This document shows positions 1 to 8,324 of a DNA stretch of 64,000 bases, piece after piece. The first letter of the stretch is position 1, and every line of letters starts with the position of its first letter. The notes below the pieces were generated by a model. That model ran no database searches. It was not told the DNA's origin and was given only the letters and a program-made list of their open reading frames with translations. The stretch comes from VRUE01 sp963698085 (GTDB lineage: Bacteria; Actinomycetota; Thermoleophilia; Solirubrobacterales; 70-9): assembly GCA_963698085.1 (NCBI GenBank), contig OY969122.1, positions 1,240,001-1,304,000 of the forward strand. Direction: 5' to 3'. The translations under genes were made by a program, and so were the position numbers.

Positions 1-60
1 GAACGCTCATCGTCGTCCGCCGCGCAGAACGGCGATTCGCGGATGCTTGAAAGGCATTAG
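1..60 (+). other. possible 3' tail of an upstream gene
   Basis: Frame 1 is open from the first base to a TAG at 58-60 and would encode the last 19 residues of a gene starting outside the window. The stretch is too short to identify a family, and it may simply be an open frame in GC-rich DNA. No other candidate gene is visible in bases 1-123. Confidence 0.15.
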
Positions 61-123
61 CCGGCTCAATCTAGCCTCTCCCCCCTCGTCGCCGCCACTT
101 TTGCCGGCGATAATCGTCAGGCG

Positions 124-615
124 ATGCACGAGACCGCCGCGGAGCTGGAGGAGCTGCAACGTCTCCTCGACAGGAGCTATGAGCGCGCCGGCGCACACCT
201 GCGTGGAATCTGGAGCGAGGACTCCCGGCTCGACGCCCGGAGCCTGGTCGACGAGCTGCCCGGCGTGCAGGTTCTCGACCTCGCCACCGTCAATCCCCGC
301 AGCGAGCCGCGCGTGGCTCCCGTCGATGGGTTCTTCTACCGCGGCCACTTCTGGTTCGGCTCCTCACCGCACTCGTTCCGCTTCCGCAACATCCGCTCGA
401 ACCCGGCCGTGAGCGCCGCCGTCACTCGCGGCCTGGAGACCTTCCTGGTCCTCGCCCACGGCAAGGCGATCGAGACCGCCCCGCGCGGCCCGGAGGCCGG
501 TGGGTTTGCCAACTACGCCCGCGAGAGCTACGACTTCGACTGGGACGCCGCCCATCCCGGCGCTCCCTACGCCCGCATCGAGGCGAAGACGCTTCTGGCC
601 TTCAAGCGCCGCTAG
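124..615 (+). CDS. pyridoxamine 5'-phosphate oxidase-like split-barrel flavoprotein
   Basis: This 163-residue protein has the layout of the pyridoxamine 5'-phosphate oxidase-like FMN-binding split barrel. A short helical N-terminus is followed by strands around VLDLATVNPRSEPRVAPVDG, the stretch HFWFGSSPHSFRFRNIRSNP, and FLVLAHGKA. Such proteins bind FMN, F420 or heme in the cytoplasm and often reduce or oxidise small substrates. The substrate cannot be read here. It stands alone on the plus strand, 143 bp before the DGPF gene. The ATG at 124 is the first start that keeps the whole domain, but no strong ribosome binding site precedes it. Confidence 0.75.
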   Translation: MHETAAELEELQRLLDRSYERAGAHLRGIWSEDSRLDARSLVDELPGVQVLDLATVNPRSEPRVAPVDGFFYRGHFWFGSSPHSFRFRNIRSNPAVSAAVTRGLETFLVLAHGKAIETAPRGPEAGGFANYARESYDFDWDAAHPGAPYARIEAKTLLAFKRR

Positions 616-758
616 TCCAGCCCTAGGCGCCGAATTCGAGCGGCGGGAGGAAAATTCCGAAGCCGTGTCGATTCCGACGACCTTCGTTCGTCGTAGTGGG
701 TAAAGGCGGGAATATCGGAACACCGAGCTTCCGCGAGACGACCCGAAAGGACAGCGAG

Positions 759-1187
759 ATGAGAGTTATGGCGATAGTCAAGGCGAGCGAGGACTCCGAG
801 GCCGGCGTGATGCCGAGCGAGGAGCTGCTTGCCGAGATGGGCAAGTTCAACGAGGAGATGGTCAAGGCCGGGGTGCTGCTGGCCGGCGAGGGGCTGCAGC
901 CGAGCTCGAAGGGGGCGCGGGTCAGCTTTGGTGGCGACGGTGAGCGGACCGTGATCGACGGCCCCTTCGCCGAGACCAAGGAGCTGATCGCCGGCTACTG
1001 GCTGATGCAGGTGCGCTCCTTCGACGAGGCGGTCGAGTGGATCAAGCGCTGCCCCAACCCGCACGACGAAGCGGGCGAGATCGAGATCCGTCAGGTCTTC
1101 GAGGCCGATGACTTCGGCGAGGAGTTCACGCCCGAGCTGCGCGAGCAGGAGGAGCGCATCCGGGCCCAGGCGGAGCAGAACCAGTAA
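759..1187 (+). CDS. YCII/DGPF-domain protein
   Basis: The protein has 142 residues and belongs to the YCII-related family. Its diagnostic DGPF motif is at residues 67-70 inside IDGPFAETKELIAGYW. The ATG at 759 is preferred over the upstream in-frame start at 696 because AAAGGA lies at 746-751, at ribosome-binding distance, and the conserved fold begins directly at MRVMAIVKA. It is followed after 27 bp by an ECF42-type sigma factor. This pairing is well established for ECF42 sigma factors, whose targets are usually the neighbouring DGPF genes. The biochemical role of DGPF proteins is unknown. Confidence 0.85.
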   Translation: MRVMAIVKASEDSEAGVMPSEELLAEMGKFNEEMVKAGVLLAGEGLQPSSKGARVSFGGDGERTVIDGPFAETKELIAGYWLMQVRSFDEAVEWIKRCPNPHDEAGEIEIRQVFEADDFGEEFTPELREQEERIRAQAEQNQ

Positions 1188-1214
1188 CGGCCGGACGGCG
1201 CGGCGGGCGAGACG

Positions 1215-2477
1215 ATGGGCGAGCAGGACGCCCGCCGCGCGATCGACGCGGTCTGGAGGATCGAGTCGGCCCGGCTGATCGCCGGCCTGGCGCGGATGAC
1301 CGGCGACGTCGGGATCGCCGAGGACCTGGCCCAGGACGCGCTCGTCGCCGCGCTCGAGCAGTGGCCGCGCTCGGGCGTCCCCGACAGCCCCGGCGCCTGG
1401 CTGATGACGACGGCGAAGAACCGCGCAATCGACCGGCTGCGGCGCGGCGAGATGGCGGCCCGCAAGGAGGAAGAGCTGGGACGGGAAGTCGAGCTGCAGG
1501 CGCGGCTGGCGGAGCCGGACCTCGCCGCGGCCGCCGACGACGAGATCGAAGACGACCTGCTCAGCCTGATCTTCACCGCCTGCCACCCGGTGCTCTCGAC
1601 CGAGGCGCGCGTGGCGCTGACGCTGCGCCTCCTCGGCTCGCTGACCACGGCGGAGATCGCCGGCGCCTTCCTCGCCAAGGAGTCGACGGTGGCGCAGCGG
1701 ATCGTCCGCGCCAAGCGGACGCTGGCCGAGGCCCGGGTGCCGATCGAGGTGCCGGGGGCGGCCGAGCGCGAGCAGCGCCTGGGCTCGGTGTTGGAGGTGA
1801 TCTACGCGATCTTCAACGAGGGCTACGCGGCAAGCGCCGGCGAGGACTGGGTCCGCGCCGACCTCTGCGAGGAGGCGATGCGGCTGGGCCGGATCCTCGC
1901 CGGGCTGGCGCCGAGGGAGCCGGAGGTGCTGGGGCTGGTGGCGCTGATGGAGCTGGGGGCGGCGCGCTTCCCGGCGCGGACCGGCCCGTCGGGGGAGGCG
2001 ATCCCGCTGCTCGAGCAGGACCGCTCGCGCTGGGACTTCGTCCTGATCGGCCGCGGCCTGAAGGCGCTGGAGCGCGCCGAAGCGCTCGGTCGCCCGCTCG
2101 GCCCCTACGCGCTGCAGGCCGCGATCGCGGCCTGCCACGCGCGGGCACGGGCGCCAGACCAGACCGACTGGGGGCGGATCGTCGCCCTCTACGACGGCCT
2201 CGCCGCAATCACCGGCTCGCCGGTCGTGCAGCTGAACCGCGCCGTCGCTGTGGGCATGGCGTTCGGGCCCACGGCCGGGCTGGAGCTGCTCGACGGGCTG
2301 GCATCCGAGCCCGCCCTGAACGGGTACCACCTGCTGCCGGCGGCGCGCGGCGAGCTGCTCGAGCAGCTCGGCCGCGAGGAAGAGGCGAGCGCCGAGTTCG
2401 CCCGCGCCGCCGCGCTCAGCGGCAACGCGCGTGAGCGTGAGCTGTTGCAGGCACGCGCCGCGGGACGCACTCAGTAG
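1215..2477 (+). CDS. ECF42-type RNA polymerase sigma factor with long C-terminal extension
   Basis: This 420-residue protein has a sigma-70 region 2 at about residues 10-75 (AEDLAQDALVAALEQWP, then GAWLMTTAKNRAIDRLRR). Region 4 lies at about 110-170 (LTTAEIAGAFLAKESTVAQR). A helical extension of about 240 residues (DUF6596/TPR-like) includes VIYAIFNEGY. Region 4 with this extension is the hallmark of ECF42, which normally lacks an anti-sigma factor and is thought to be controlled by the extension. It sits 27 bp after the DGPF gene, so the two are probably co-transcribed. Its stop overlaps the convergent queuosine-salvage gene by 7 bp. Confidence 0.9.
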   Translation: MGEQDARRAIDAVWRIESARLIAGLARMTGDVGIAEDLAQDALVAALEQWPRSGVPDSPGAWLMTTAKNRAIDRLRRGEMAARKEEELGREVELQARLAEPDLAAAADDEIEDDLLSLIFTACHPVLSTEARVALTLRLLGSLTTAEIAGAFLAKESTVAQRIVRAKRTLAEARVPIEVPGAAEREQRLGSVLEVIYAIFNEGYAASAGEDWVRADLCEEAMRLGRILAGLAPREPEVLGLVALMELGAARFPARTGPSGEAIPLLEQDRSRWDFVLIGRGLKALERAEALGRPLGPYALQAAIAACHARARAPDQTDWGRIVALYDGLAAITGSPVVQLNRAVAVGMAFGPTAGLELLDGLASEPALNGYHLLPAARGELLEQLGREEEASAEFARAAALSGNARERELLQARAAGRTQ

Positions 2478-3433
2478 GTGGTGGTGCGGGAACGGGGGCG
2501 AGGCCTTTCCTTGTAACGGCGCTCGCCGCCGCGGTTCCAGAGAGCCGCATCGATCGCCACCGGGGGGAGGAGCCGGTCGGTGGCGTCCGAGAGGAGCTCG
2601 ATCGCATGGATCGCGCAGGCGCGCAGCTCAACCTCGGCTGGGGAGCCGTGCGTCAGCAGCTCGCCGGCTTCGATCGCCTCTACCAGCGCCGGCTCCAGCC
2701 GCAGGACCCCGTCCAGGCGGAGAACATGTGGCACGAGGTTGTCGGCGAAGGCAGTCAGGCGGTCCACGTTGCCGAGGGTCGCAACGCCAGCCCGGTCGAA
2801 GTCGGCCGGCGCTATCTGCGCCCGCTTGAAGAACGGCACCGGCCGACCGTCGTACGTCGAGACGTCGGCGAAGGCTTGCCAAGCTGCCAGCAGGTCGGCC
2901 AGCGCCACGGCGGAACCGCCTGCCGCATCGACCGGGCCCGTGAAGTGGCCGCCGTGCTCACGCAGTAAGTGCGCGCCGACGTCGCGTAGCGAAGTCGCGT
3001 ATTGGTCCATTAGAGGGTGGTCAGGGGCCTGACCCAGAACCTCGGCGAGTTCGGCGCTGGAAAGCCGCTCCAACTCCCGCGCCGACCAGGCACCGCGATT
3101 GTGGAAGCGCTCGGTCAAGCACGTGGCGATCGTGAAGTAGCCGCTTCGGCCCGGCCGCTTGCTGATCGTCGGCCACCAGCCGGAGCCAAAGTTGATCGCG
3201 TCCAGACAGAGAACAAAGGCAGCTCGCGATTCGCGGTCGCCCTCGACGTAGTGCGTCGCGGGATCGAGCGACGGACTCGGCGCCGTCGCCAACATCTCCG
3301 CGTACGCCTCGATCGCGTCCTCCTCGATGCGCACCTCCCGGGCCCGGCCCGCGACCCAGGCACAGGCGAAGCGGACCCGGTCGGGAACGTTCGGCGTGGG
3401 CTCTGGATTCGGGCGCAGCCCCGACGCGAACAT
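2471..3433 (-). CDS. queuosine salvage protein (DUF2419, Qng1-like glycosylase/hydrolase)
   Basis: The 320-residue protein matches the queuosine-salvage (DUF2419) family, whose members release queuine from queuosine 5'-phosphate or the nucleoside. Visible family hallmarks are CLDAINFGSGWWP at about residues 75-87, the acidic DFDRAGVATLGNVDRLTAFADN region, and the C-terminal LPPVAIDAALWNRG, where family members end in an Asp/Trp pocket. It lets a cell recycle queuine for tRNA modification. It is convergent with the sigma factor (7 bp overlap) and is followed upstream by a methyltransferase 8 bp away on the same strand. The family is patchy in bacteria, suggesting transfer. Confidence 0.8.
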   Translation of the reverse strand: MFASGLRPNPEPTPNVPDRVRFACAWVAGRAREVRIEEDAIEAYAEMLATAPSPSLDPATHYVEGDRESRAAFVLCLDAINFGSGWWPTISKRPGRSGYFTIATCLTERFHNRGAWSARELERLSSAELAEVLGQAPDHPLMDQYATSLRDVGAHLLREHGGHFTGPVDAAGGSAVALADLLAAWQAFADVSTYDGRPVPFFKRAQIAPADFDRAGVATLGNVDRLTAFADNLVPHVLRLDGVLRLEPALVEAIEAGELLTHGSPAEVELRACAIHAIELLSDATDRLLPPVAIDAALWNRGGERRYKERPRPRSRTTTY

Positions 3434-3441
3434 CGGCCGAG

Positions 3442-4230
3442 CTAGGGAGCCGCTGGCTTGCGCGCCACGTAGGTCACCGAGTAGGACTCCTCGACGTCCT
3501 CGGGCGTGGGTGAACCCAACAGTCGTGCCCAGCTCCTGAGGGCGTCGGGTTCCGAGAGAGCCGGGATCGAGCTCGGCCGCAAGAAGGGGTCCTTCTTGGA
3601 GGAGAGCTTTTGCTCGCGCTTCATCAGCCGCGAAATCAGGCTTTGTCCTAAGCGATACTCGACCTCGAGCCCGGCTGCCTCGAGCAGCAGCCGCGACCCG
3701 TCGAGGCTGAGGAGTTGCTTATGGAAGCCGTTCGCGGGTAGGCCAAGCGCGGTCCTTCCCTCAGCGGCGCGGATGGGCAGGGAGCAGATCACGATCCCGC
3801 CGGCGGTGAGCCGGTCGGCCAGGCGCCGCAGCGCCAGCTCCGGCTCGAGCAGGTGCTCCAGCGTCTCGAACGAGACAACGGCATCGAACGACTCCGAACG
3901 GGGCTGGGCACCGGTGCCCTCGTCTTCGAGGTCGAGGCATTCGAACTCGATCTGGGGAGAGGAATAACGCTCGCGGGCGTAGACGAGCACCTCCGAGTCG
4001 TTGTCAACCCCGACCACCGTGAGCCCTTCGCGGGCGAGCTCGGCGGCCCCGAACCCAGTTCCGCAGGCAGCGTCGAGGACACGCGAGGCCCCTTCGCGCC
4101 GCAGCAGCCGGGCGGCGAAGAGGTAGCGGCCCAGGTGCTCCAACCGCACCCACCAATTGTGCGCTTTGCCCTCGAACGGGTCGACGGCGTCCCAAGCGTT
4201 GTCAGTGAGCGCAGGGCTCGGCTTCGACAC
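3442..4230 (-). CDS. class I SAM-dependent methyltransferase
   Basis: This 262-residue Rossmann methyltransferase has motif I at VLDAACGTGFGAAELA (residues 50-65). Acidic motif II follows at VVGVDND, and the post-motif is FDAVVSFETLEHL. No DNA-methyltransferase motif (NPPY, DPPY or PC) is present, so the substrate is more likely a small molecule, lipid or protein. The start is a GTG directly abutting the TAG of the 999-residue STAND gene with no gap, and GGAAGG lies upstream, so translation is probably coupled. That arrangement suggests the two proteins work together. The C-terminal 60 residues are not recognisable. Confidence 0.85.
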   Translation of the reverse strand: MSKPSPALTDNAWDAVDPFEGKAHNWWVRLEHLGRYLFAARLLRREGASRVLDAACGTGFGAAELAREGLTVVGVDNDSEVLVYARERYSSPQIEFECLDLEDEGTGAQPRSESFDAVVSFETLEHLLEPELALRRLADRLTAGGIVICSLPIRAAEGRTALGLPANGFHKQLLSLDGSRLLLEAAGLEVEYRLGQSLISRLMKREQKLSSKKDPFLRPSSIPALSEPDALRSWARLLGSPTPEDVEESYSVTYVARKPAAP

Positions 4231-7230
4231 CTACGACCTTCCTTCCGTCCACTCCTGAAAGACCTGCTCTGCTTGCGACGCTAGCAGGTGGTGGCCGCTC
4301 ATCCTCGCCAGCGCGCGAGCGGCGGCAATGTCCTCCGCGGGGTCCAGCTCTCCTCCAACCAGCCCAATCTTGCCGCGCAGCAAATGGGCGCTGCCGAGCT
4401 CGACCCACCAGCCGCCCTCGCGCGCGATCTCGAGCGTGTCGTCGGCCAGGCGCAGAGCCTCCCCTTCCTCCCCTTCGCGGATCGCGCACCGGCTCAGGCC
4501 GATCAGCGCCTCGGCTCGAAGCCATCGGTATCCGCTTTCGGTGGCGATGGTCTGCGCCCGAGCGTAATTGCCGTGGGCGCCGTCGGGGCCGGCGGCGGCG
4601 AGGTAAGCATCGCCGCGAGCCCTGTGCAGGTGTCCTTCATAATCCCGGAAGGCCTTCGGCCCGGCGGCGATCTCGAGAGCTCGGTCGATGTCGGCGTGGG
4701 CCCAGGAGATGTCGCCGAAGCGAATGGACAGATCGGCCCGGACCCTGAGGAAGAGGCATAGGTAGCCGGTTGCCGTGTAGTCCCCCGAGCTGTGCGCGGC
4801 CTCTGCCTCGTCGATCGCGCTCGACAGGAGCTTGGTGGCGGCCTTGCGATTCCCCAAGTAGCCCTGCACGTACCCGCTGCGGCCGGCTACTCGAAAACCC
4901 TCCGGGTCGAGTACACCCTGGCGGAGCGCTCCCCCCAGACGCTCCCCGGCGAGACGGCAACGACCGCCCTCCAGGGCAACCTCGACGCCGTAGAGCACAG
5001 CTCTGGCGCGGGCAAGGGAGCCTTGCGGCGCCACCTCGGCAGCCCGGTCGAAGACTTCCAGCGCCGAGTCGACCGCCGCCACCTTGGCCTCGACCCGGCC
5101 ACGGTCAAGCAGCAGGGCGGAGACCGCCTCCTCGTCGAGCTTAAGCTTCCCTCCCTCCCAGGCGTCGATCAACGGCTCGGTCAGCGAGCGGCAGACGCGG
5201 TAGTGGCCGGACCAGAAGAGGTGCTGCGCCACAGGCAACCGCGTCGCGTACAGCTCGTGCGCCGGCTCCCACTGCTGCAGCGCCAACTGCTGCTCAAATG
5301 CGGCGATGCCGGGGTGCGCCTCGCGCACCGACCCCGCCCGACCCTCGGGCATCTTCGCTCCGTGGAAGCTCGCCAGGGCCTCCCTGATTTGCCGCACACG
5401 GGCGGAGCCGCTGTCGAGGAAGTGCTTCGCGATTAGCTGGTGGGTGGTGAGGACCTCGGCCGCTGACGTGGGGTCGCGGCTGAGCAGAACCGAGTCCGAG
5501 AGCGTGGCGAAAGCGGTGTCGAGCTCCTCGCTTGCCACCCCCACGGCTTCGCATACCGCGACGAGGGCCTCCTTCTCCAGGCCTCCCGAAGAGGCAGCGA
5601 TAGCGACGACGACGTCGCGTTCGGCTCCGGACAACAGGTCGGCATAGCTGCTGAGCACAGCCACAAGCCGCCGGTCGCGGTCTCTTGGCAACCTCTCGAA
5701 GGACTCTGCGCCAGCGATGTCACCCTGCCAGCGCGAGCGCAGCAAGAAGTCTGCCAACGCCGCGAGCGTGAGCGCATGTCCGAAGAAACGGTCAGCCGCC
5801 GCTTCCAAGTCCCGGTCGCGCCCGGCGACGCCGCGCTCGCGCAGATAAGCAAGCGACTCCTTCTTGCCCAGAGCAGGAAGGAGGTAGTCGTCGTACCCCG
5901 CCGCCTCCTGGATCTCGACTGGCACCACCCGGGTCGTGAGCAGCACCTTGGAGCGACTGCTCTCCGCCGACAGCAGCAGGGTCAGCAACTCGCGGATCTC
6001 CCGCGACGCGAAGCGGCCGAAGTCGGGGCCGGGGGTCATCACCAGGACTTCCTCGAACTCGTGTAAGACGAGTAGGGCGTCGACCTCGAGCAGCGCCCGC
6101 GCGAGCCCGCGCGCCTTGGCGAACGGCGTCGCGGCATCCGTCTCGGCCTCGGGTGTAAGGAAGGCGCAGGCCTCGTCCAGGAATGCCTCCGGGGTACCGG
6201 ACCTGAATGAAAAGGTGAACGTATGCGCAAAGGCCCGCTTGGACTCCTCTTCGACGAACTTCTTGACGACCGTCGACTTGCCCTCACCGCCGACGGCCTT
6301 GACTGCGACGACGCGCGTGCCGTCGCGGTCAATCCGGGCGCGAATCGTCGCTTTCGCGGCTGGCCGCTCGACCAACGCCCTGGGCAGGACGACGGGGTGC
6401 ACCTCGTGATGGCGTATCGCCGAAGCGCCCCGCGCCGCCTCTTCCAAGCAGGTAATCAGGTCGTCGGAGGTCAGCGTCCTCGACTCGATCCGTGCTACTC
6501 GCTCCCCAAGCTCAAGCGGAGTCCCGCGCAGCAGCGCCAGCTTCGCATCGACGTCGAGTGGGTCGACATCCTTGCTGCGCTCAGCAACGAGGTGCAGCGC
6601 CGCTCGATAGACGCCATCGCGGTTTTCGAAGGGCAGGTCAAGCGCCTTCAGCGCCGGCACGAGCAACTGAGTGGCCTGCGTGGGGGCGATGTGGGAGCGC
6701 GAAGGCAGCCCCACGTCCAGGTGCACGCAGTCTAGGAAGGCCTCCGCCTCGGACTCGTCGCAGCCAAGCACCGTGGCTAAAGTCTCGATCACTTCCGGCC
6801 GGTGCTCGTCCTTCGGCGATCCAGCGGCGGCCCGGATACGGTCGGCGCCGCTGGCGCCGGTGCGGAGCTTGGCATTACTCATGCAACGGACGCCGATCGA
6901 CCCGTTCGCCTCTCGCCAGGTGGCGAACAGATGCGCCAGTCCGCCGCTACTCAGGAGCTCGGTGATGGACCAGGGGGTGCCCCTCTCCCGGTGCTTGACG
7001 CCGATCGCCTCAGTCACCCGACCTTCGGCATCGGTCAGGAGGATGTCCTCGTGGGTCTCGAAGACCATACCCAGCCGCTCACCACCAGCGACGGCGGCGA
7101 GGAGCAGCCGCAGGCCGCAGTTGTGCTGGAAGCCGTACCAGCTCGCGGTGCGCGCACCCTGGTCCTCGACCGGGTCGGTGGATAGAAGCGGGTCGGCCTC
7201 TCTTCCCCCGCTTTTGCTCGACGACGCCAC
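4231..7230 (-). CDS. DUF4297-like nuclease / STAND NTPase / TPR protein, putative anti-phage defence
   Basis: The 999-residue protein appears to have three parts. Residues 30-125 resemble the DUF4297 (Cap4-type PD-(D/E)xK) nuclease: GFQHNCGLRLLL, acidic E58 and E61-D62, then EAIGVKHRE with E74 and K79, and GGLAHLF. Residues 305-440 form a STAND P-loop NTPase with Walker A VGGEGKST (313-320), a Walker B-like LLVLHEFEE (386-394) in which the usual Asp is His390, and sensor KVLLTTR (428-434). The last half is helical and TPR-like. Nuclease-STAND-repeat proteins such as Avs sense phage proteins and degrade DNA. The GTG at 7230 follows the M23 gene by 15 bp. Function is inferred. Confidence 0.7.
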   Translation of the reverse strand: MASSSKSGGREADPLLSTDPVEDQGARTASWYGFQHNCGLRLLLAAVAGGERLGMVFETHEDILLTDAEGRVTEAIGVKHRERGTPWSITELLSSGGLAHLFATWREANGSIGVRCMSNAKLRTGASGADRIRAAAGSPKDEHRPEVIETLATVLGCDESEAEAFLDCVHLDVGLPSRSHIAPTQATQLLVPALKALDLPFENRDGVYRAALHLVAERSKDVDPLDVDAKLALLRGTPLELGERVARIESRTLTSDDLITCLEEAARGASAIRHHEVHPVVLPRALVERPAAKATIRARIDRDGTRVVAVKAVGGEGKSTVVKKFVEEESKRAFAHTFTFSFRSGTPEAFLDEACAFLTPEAETDAATPFAKARGLARALLEVDALLVLHEFEEVLVMTPGPDFGRFASREIRELLTLLLSAESSRSKVLLTTRVVPVEIQEAAGYDDYLLPALGKKESLAYLRERGVAGRDRDLEAAADRFFGHALTLAALADFLLRSRWQGDIAGAESFERLPRDRDRRLVAVLSSYADLLSGAERDVVVAIAASSGGLEKEALVAVCEAVGVASEELDTAFATLSDSVLLSRDPTSAAEVLTTHQLIAKHFLDSGSARVRQIREALASFHGAKMPEGRAGSVREAHPGIAAFEQQLALQQWEPAHELYATRLPVAQHLFWSGHYRVCRSLTEPLIDAWEGGKLKLDEEAVSALLLDRGRVEAKVAAVDSALEVFDRAAEVAPQGSLARARAVLYGVEVALEGGRCRLAGERLGGALRQGVLDPEGFRVAGRSGYVQGYLGNRKAATKLLSSAIDEAEAAHSSGDYTATGYLCLFLRVRADLSIRFGDISWAHADIDRALEIAAGPKAFRDYEGHLHRARGDAYLAAAGPDGAHGNYARAQTIATESGYRWLRAEALIGLSRCAIREGEEGEALRLADDTLEIAREGGWWVELGSAHLLRGKIGLVGGELDPAEDIAAARALARMSGHHLLASQAEQVFQEWTEGRS

Positions 7231-7245
7231 GGCACAGATTGTGAG

Positions 7246-8274
7246 CTACCTCGCGGAGCAGAGGCGTTCGCGGGCTATCCAGTCGGAGCCGTGCGGTGGC
7301 TTGCGCATCTCATGGCGGACCTTGCCGCACTCGCCGGGACGCTGCCGGCCGTCGGCGCGGAGGTATCGGGCGGCGACGGTTGAGAGCAGCCGTGGGACAG
7401 GGTCGATCGGGGTGTCGTAGCGGCGCACCTCGAAGTGCAGATGGGGCCCGGTCGAGTAGCCGGTGGAACCGACGTAGCCGATGCGGGTGCCGCCGACGAC
7501 CTGCTCGCCGACCCAGCTCGTGATCGAGGACAGGTGGGCGTACCAGGTCGTGTAGCCGAGCCGGTGTTGGATCACGACCAGGTTGCCGTAGCCGCCGTAG
7601 TTGTAGGCGGCGTAGATCGTCGTCCCCCGACCCGCCGCGCCGACCCGCGTGCCGTAGGGAACCGGAAAGTCGAGCCCCTCGTGGCGGCGACCGCCGGCCC
7701 TCGCCGCGCCGAACCCATCGCCGATCGGGCCGGGGACCGGCCGCAGGAAGCGCACGGGACCGCTCGGATAGCTGACGGGCTCACTGCCGGGTTCGCCGCC
7801 CGCCCCCAGCGAGCGGATCGTCACCGGCCCGGCCAGCCCGTCGACCCCGATCCCCGCGGCCCGCTGCGCGCGCCGCACAGCGCCCCTGGTCAACGGCCCG
7901 AAGAGCCCGTCGGCCCTCCCCGGCCCGTGGCCCCTTCGCTGGAGCAGGAACTGCAGCGCCGCGACGTCCCAGCCCCGGTTGCCGATTCGCATCACCCTGC
8001 TGCCGAGCGGCGGCCTGCCCCGCCAGCCGAGCGCCCGCCGCGTCCGCGGGCCGGCGATGCCGTCCACCGAGAGGCCGCGGCGATGCTGGAAGGTGGCCAC
8101 CCCACGCCGGGTGAGGGGACCCTTGATCCCATCCACGAAGCCTCCGTAGAGGTGCATTGCCTTCAGCGCCGCCTGCAGGGCAGCCACGTTTGCGGGGGAA
8201 GCATCGGCGCGTGCGGGAACGGCGATCGCGATGATGATCAGCGCCGATGCGCCGATTCCTAGAATCGGTCGCAT
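7246..8274 (-). CDS. secreted M23 metallopeptidase with two peptidoglycan-binding domains
   Basis: The 342-residue protein has a signal peptide (residues 1-23) and two PG_binding_1 domains (about 28-82 and 95-155, each with DG-hGPLTRR-like repeats). A C-terminal M23 LytM/lysostaphin-type peptidase follows. The zinc ligands are H198 and D202 in RRHEGLDF and the HLH at 278-280 in GPHLHFEVR, and H247 in YAHLSS is also conserved, so the enzyme looks active. It would cleave peptidoglycan cross-bridges outside the membrane. It is the upstream neighbour of the STAND gene on the same strand, 15 bp away, but a functional link is not obvious. Confidence 0.9.
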   Translation of the reverse strand: MRPILGIGASALIIIAIAVPARADASPANVAALQAALKAMHLYGGFVDGIKGPLTRRGVATFQHRRGLSVDGIAGPRTRRALGWRGRPPLGSRVMRIGNRGWDVAALQFLLQRRGHGPGRADGLFGPLTRGAVRRAQRAAGIGVDGLAGPVTIRSLGAGGEPGSEPVSYPSGPVRFLRPVPGPIGDGFGAARAGGRRHEGLDFPVPYGTRVGAAGRGTTIYAAYNYGGYGNLVVIQHRLGYTTWYAHLSSITSWVGEQVVGGTRIGYVGSTGYSTGPHLHFEVRRYDTPIDPVPRLLSTVAARYLRADGRQRPGECGKVRHEMRKPPHGSDWIARERLCSAR

Positions 8275-8324
8275 CTCCCAATAGTCGGTAATGCCGCTGC
8301 GACCTACAACCCCCGCAAGGATGC

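Noticed and set aside
612..2330. 572-codon open frame on the minus strand across the DGPF and sigma genes
   Set aside because: Its translation is Arg/Gly/Leu-rich with no domain. It is the antisense shadow of two well-recognised plus-strand genes in GC-rich DNA.
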